Below are positions 62,857 through 64,000 of a stretch of 64,000 nucleotides of DNA, piece by piece. Both the position numbers and the translations under genes were made by a program. The stretch's first letter is position 1. Each line of letters begins with the position of its first letter. This DNA comes from Pyruvatibacter sp. HU-CL02332 (GTDB lineage: Bacteria; Pseudomonadota; Alphaproteobacteria; CGMCC-115125), in the NCBI RefSeq assembly GCF_040362765.1, contig NZ_BAABWK010000001.1:1093501-1157500 (forward strand), given 5' to 3'. Under the pieces are notes generated by a model that was not told the DNA's origin, made no database searches, and saw nothing but the letters and a program-made list of their open reading frames with translations.

Positions 62857-62860
62857 ACAC

Positions 62861-63196
62861 CTAGTCGGTGAATTCCCATTCGCCCAGATCGCACAGATCA
62901 GAATCGTACTCGACATATTCAGAACCATCATCCCAGACGGCGCGAATGTCGTAGTTGCAGTTGGACTGACCGTCCGCAATCAACACCTCAATCTCGTTGC
63001 CGGCTGGCAGCACATAGCCGCTGGGAATGAGATTGTCTGTCCAGTAGTCATCGCCTGGGTCAGACACCTGAAACTCGATGATGTCCGCGCTGGACGCATT
63101 TATCAGCAAAAAGTCCAGATCTTCAGCTTGTGCCGGACCAGCGTAAACAAACGCAGCCAACGCTGAAACCGCAGCAAACTTAGTAAAACTTGTCAT
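62861..63196 (-). CDS. Small secreted protein of unknown function
   Basis: About 111 residues. A signal peptide (KFAAVSALAAFVYAGPAQA-ED) is followed by a short strand-rich, acidic domain with WTDNLIPSGY, NCNYDIRAVWDDGSEYVEYD and DLCDLGEWEF. The two cysteines could form a disulfide in the periplasm. The start at 63196 follows GGGGGA; 10 more codons are open upstream. No family name recognised with certainty. Confidence 0.75.
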   Translation of the reverse strand: MTSFTKFAAVSALAAFVYAGPAQAEDLDFLLINASSADIIEFQVSDPGDDYWTDNLIPSGYVLPAGNEIEVLIADGQSNCNYDIRAVWDDGSEYVEYDSDLCDLGEWEFTD

Positions 63197-63362
63197 TGGA
63201 AGTCCCCCTTTATGTGATGCACCCAAGCACCTGAACGAAACGCTACCTATGAATGACCATCATTACCAGCCGCCCAAATGGTATTTCGGGCCGCTTAGGA
63301 GTCGCCTCCTAGCCCCCGTTCATTTATAAAACCCGATAAATTGACACTCAGGGAGCCAATAC

Positions 63363-63998
63363 ATGCCGATAACATTTTATGACTTCACCCCCGCCCCCAG
63401 CCCGCGCCGAGCTCGCATCCTGCTGGCCGAAAAGGGAATTGAAGTAGAAAACAAACAGATCGACATGATGCAGGGCGAGCAGCTCTCTGACGAATACAGG
63501 AAGATCAATCCCAGCTGCACCATTCCTGCCCTGCAGCTCGAAGACGGCACAATCCTGACGGACAATTCGGGCATTGCGGCCTGGGCAGACGCCTACAAGC
63601 CTGAAAATCCAATCGGCGGGTCCACACCTGCTGAAAGGGGCCTGGTCGCCAGCTGGAACGCGCGCATCGAGTTTGAAGGCCTGATGGCCGTCGCAGAAAT
63701 TCTGCGCAACACGTCTAAGGGCATGCAGGGCCGCGCCATGACCGGCCCCCTCAACCTTGAACAGATTCCAGCCCTCGCTGAGCGCGGCAAAAAACGTCTT
63801 CCGCTGTTCTATGACATGTTGAACGAACGCCTTGAGGGACGGGATTTCATTGCCATCGACACAATCTCCGTGGCCGATATCACTGCACTGGTCTGTGTTG
63901 ACTTTGGCGCGTGGGTGAAAGTCACACCAACGGAAGCCCACACAAACCTCAATCGCTGGCACGCTGCAATGTCGGCCCGCCCAAGTGCCAAGGCATAA
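63363..63998 (+). CDS. Glutathione S-transferase family protein
   Basis: A 211-residue GST: thioredoxin-like N-terminal domain (PITFYDFTPAPSPRRARILLAEKG with an SPR in place of a catalytic Ser/Tyr pair, and CTIPALQLEDGTILTDNSGIA as the glutathione-binding cis-Pro region), then an all-helical domain. It conjugates or transfers with glutathione. Preceded by a 166-base divergent gap holding a short TAGGAG/CTCCTA hairpin at 63296-63311. Confidence 0.87.
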   Translation: MPITFYDFTPAPSPRRARILLAEKGIEVENKQIDMMQGEQLSDEYRKINPSCTIPALQLEDGTILTDNSGIAAWADAYKPENPIGGSTPAERGLVASWNARIEFEGLMAVAEILRNTSKGMQGRAMTGPLNLEQIPALAERGKKRLPLFYDMLNERLEGRDFIAIDTISVADITALVCVDFGAWVKVTPTEAHTNLNRWHAAMSARPSAKA

Positions 63999-64000
63999 AT

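Noticed and set aside
1-64000. Search by eye for tRNA, rRNA, CRISPR arrays, insertion sequences, integrases and phage genes
   Set aside because: No cloverleaf with a TTCGA-type arm, no regular spaced repeats, and no transposase or integrase motifs were found.

Overview
The window looks like a chromosomal segment of a free-living alphaproteobacterium. Three things point that way: moderately high GC, a eukaryotic-type ornithine decarboxylase paired with homospermidine synthase, and a long-form isocitrate dehydrogenase beside an OxyR-like regulator. The order and genus cannot be fixed from the sequence alone. No tRNA, rRNA, CRISPR array, insertion sequence or integrase was recognised.

Bases 1 to about 42.9 kb hold one very large surface-glycan locus. 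Its left arm (1-8.3 kb, all plus strand) makes and modifies nucleotide sugars: an SDR epimerase, a nucleotidyltransferase-sugar kinase fusion with reversed HldE domain order, a Gfo/Idh/MocA oxidoreductase, a UDP-glucose-dehydrogenase relative that has lost its catalytic residues, a second SDR, a UDP-galactopyranose-mutase-like flavoprotein and two methyltransferases. The middle (8.3-28.6 kb) is lower in GC in places and switches strand repeatedly. It carries seven different membrane-anchored SGNH/GDSL-type proteins, a tiny DUF5989 (SxtK-like) protein, an asparagine synthase, two mutually paralogous proteins of unknown family that look like glycosyltransferases, two TPR-like proteins, a putative methyltransferase and an FkbM methyltransferase.

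The right arm (28.7-42.9 kb) has the 'sporadic carbohydrate cluster' pair (2OG-Fe(II) oxygenase and LIC12192-type protein) and a three-gene module equivalent to saxitoxin sxtJ-sxtK-sxtI (membrane protein, second DUF5989 peptide, O-carbamoyltransferase). It also has an ABC-2 exporter (Wzm/Wzt), a Nudix hydrolase, an SDR paralogous to the left-arm one, and a CDP-sugar operon (RfbF, RfbG, C-methyltransferase, 3,5-epimerase, reductase) predicted to make a branched 3-C-methyl deoxysugar. GmhA closes the locus and GmhB lies 14.5 kb further on; with the kinase-nucleotidyltransferase they suggest that a D-glycero-D-manno-heptose nucleotide is also made. No textbook GT2 or GT4 glycosyltransferase is visible, so unfamiliar families probably build the chain. 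The inferred product is an exported glycan heavily decorated by methyl, carbamoyl and possibly acyl and amide groups.

Bases 43-64 kb are ordinary core and accessory metabolism in short units: isocitrate dehydrogenase divergent from an OxyR-like regulator with a consensus OxyR box between them; a metallo-beta-lactamase-fold protein; ornithine decarboxylase and homospermidine synthase behind a 494-base structured leader; a periplasmic amino-acid-binding protein; a PQQ-type sugar dehydrogenase with an alanine-rich tail; a VOC protein; a thioesterase; a DUF2855 protein; a radical SAM protein; a double cupin; GmhB; a D-aminoacylase-like amidohydrolase; an acyl-CoA dehydrogenase; an MDR oxidoreductase; a CoA-type Nudix hydrolase; a small secreted protein; and a glutathione S-transferase.
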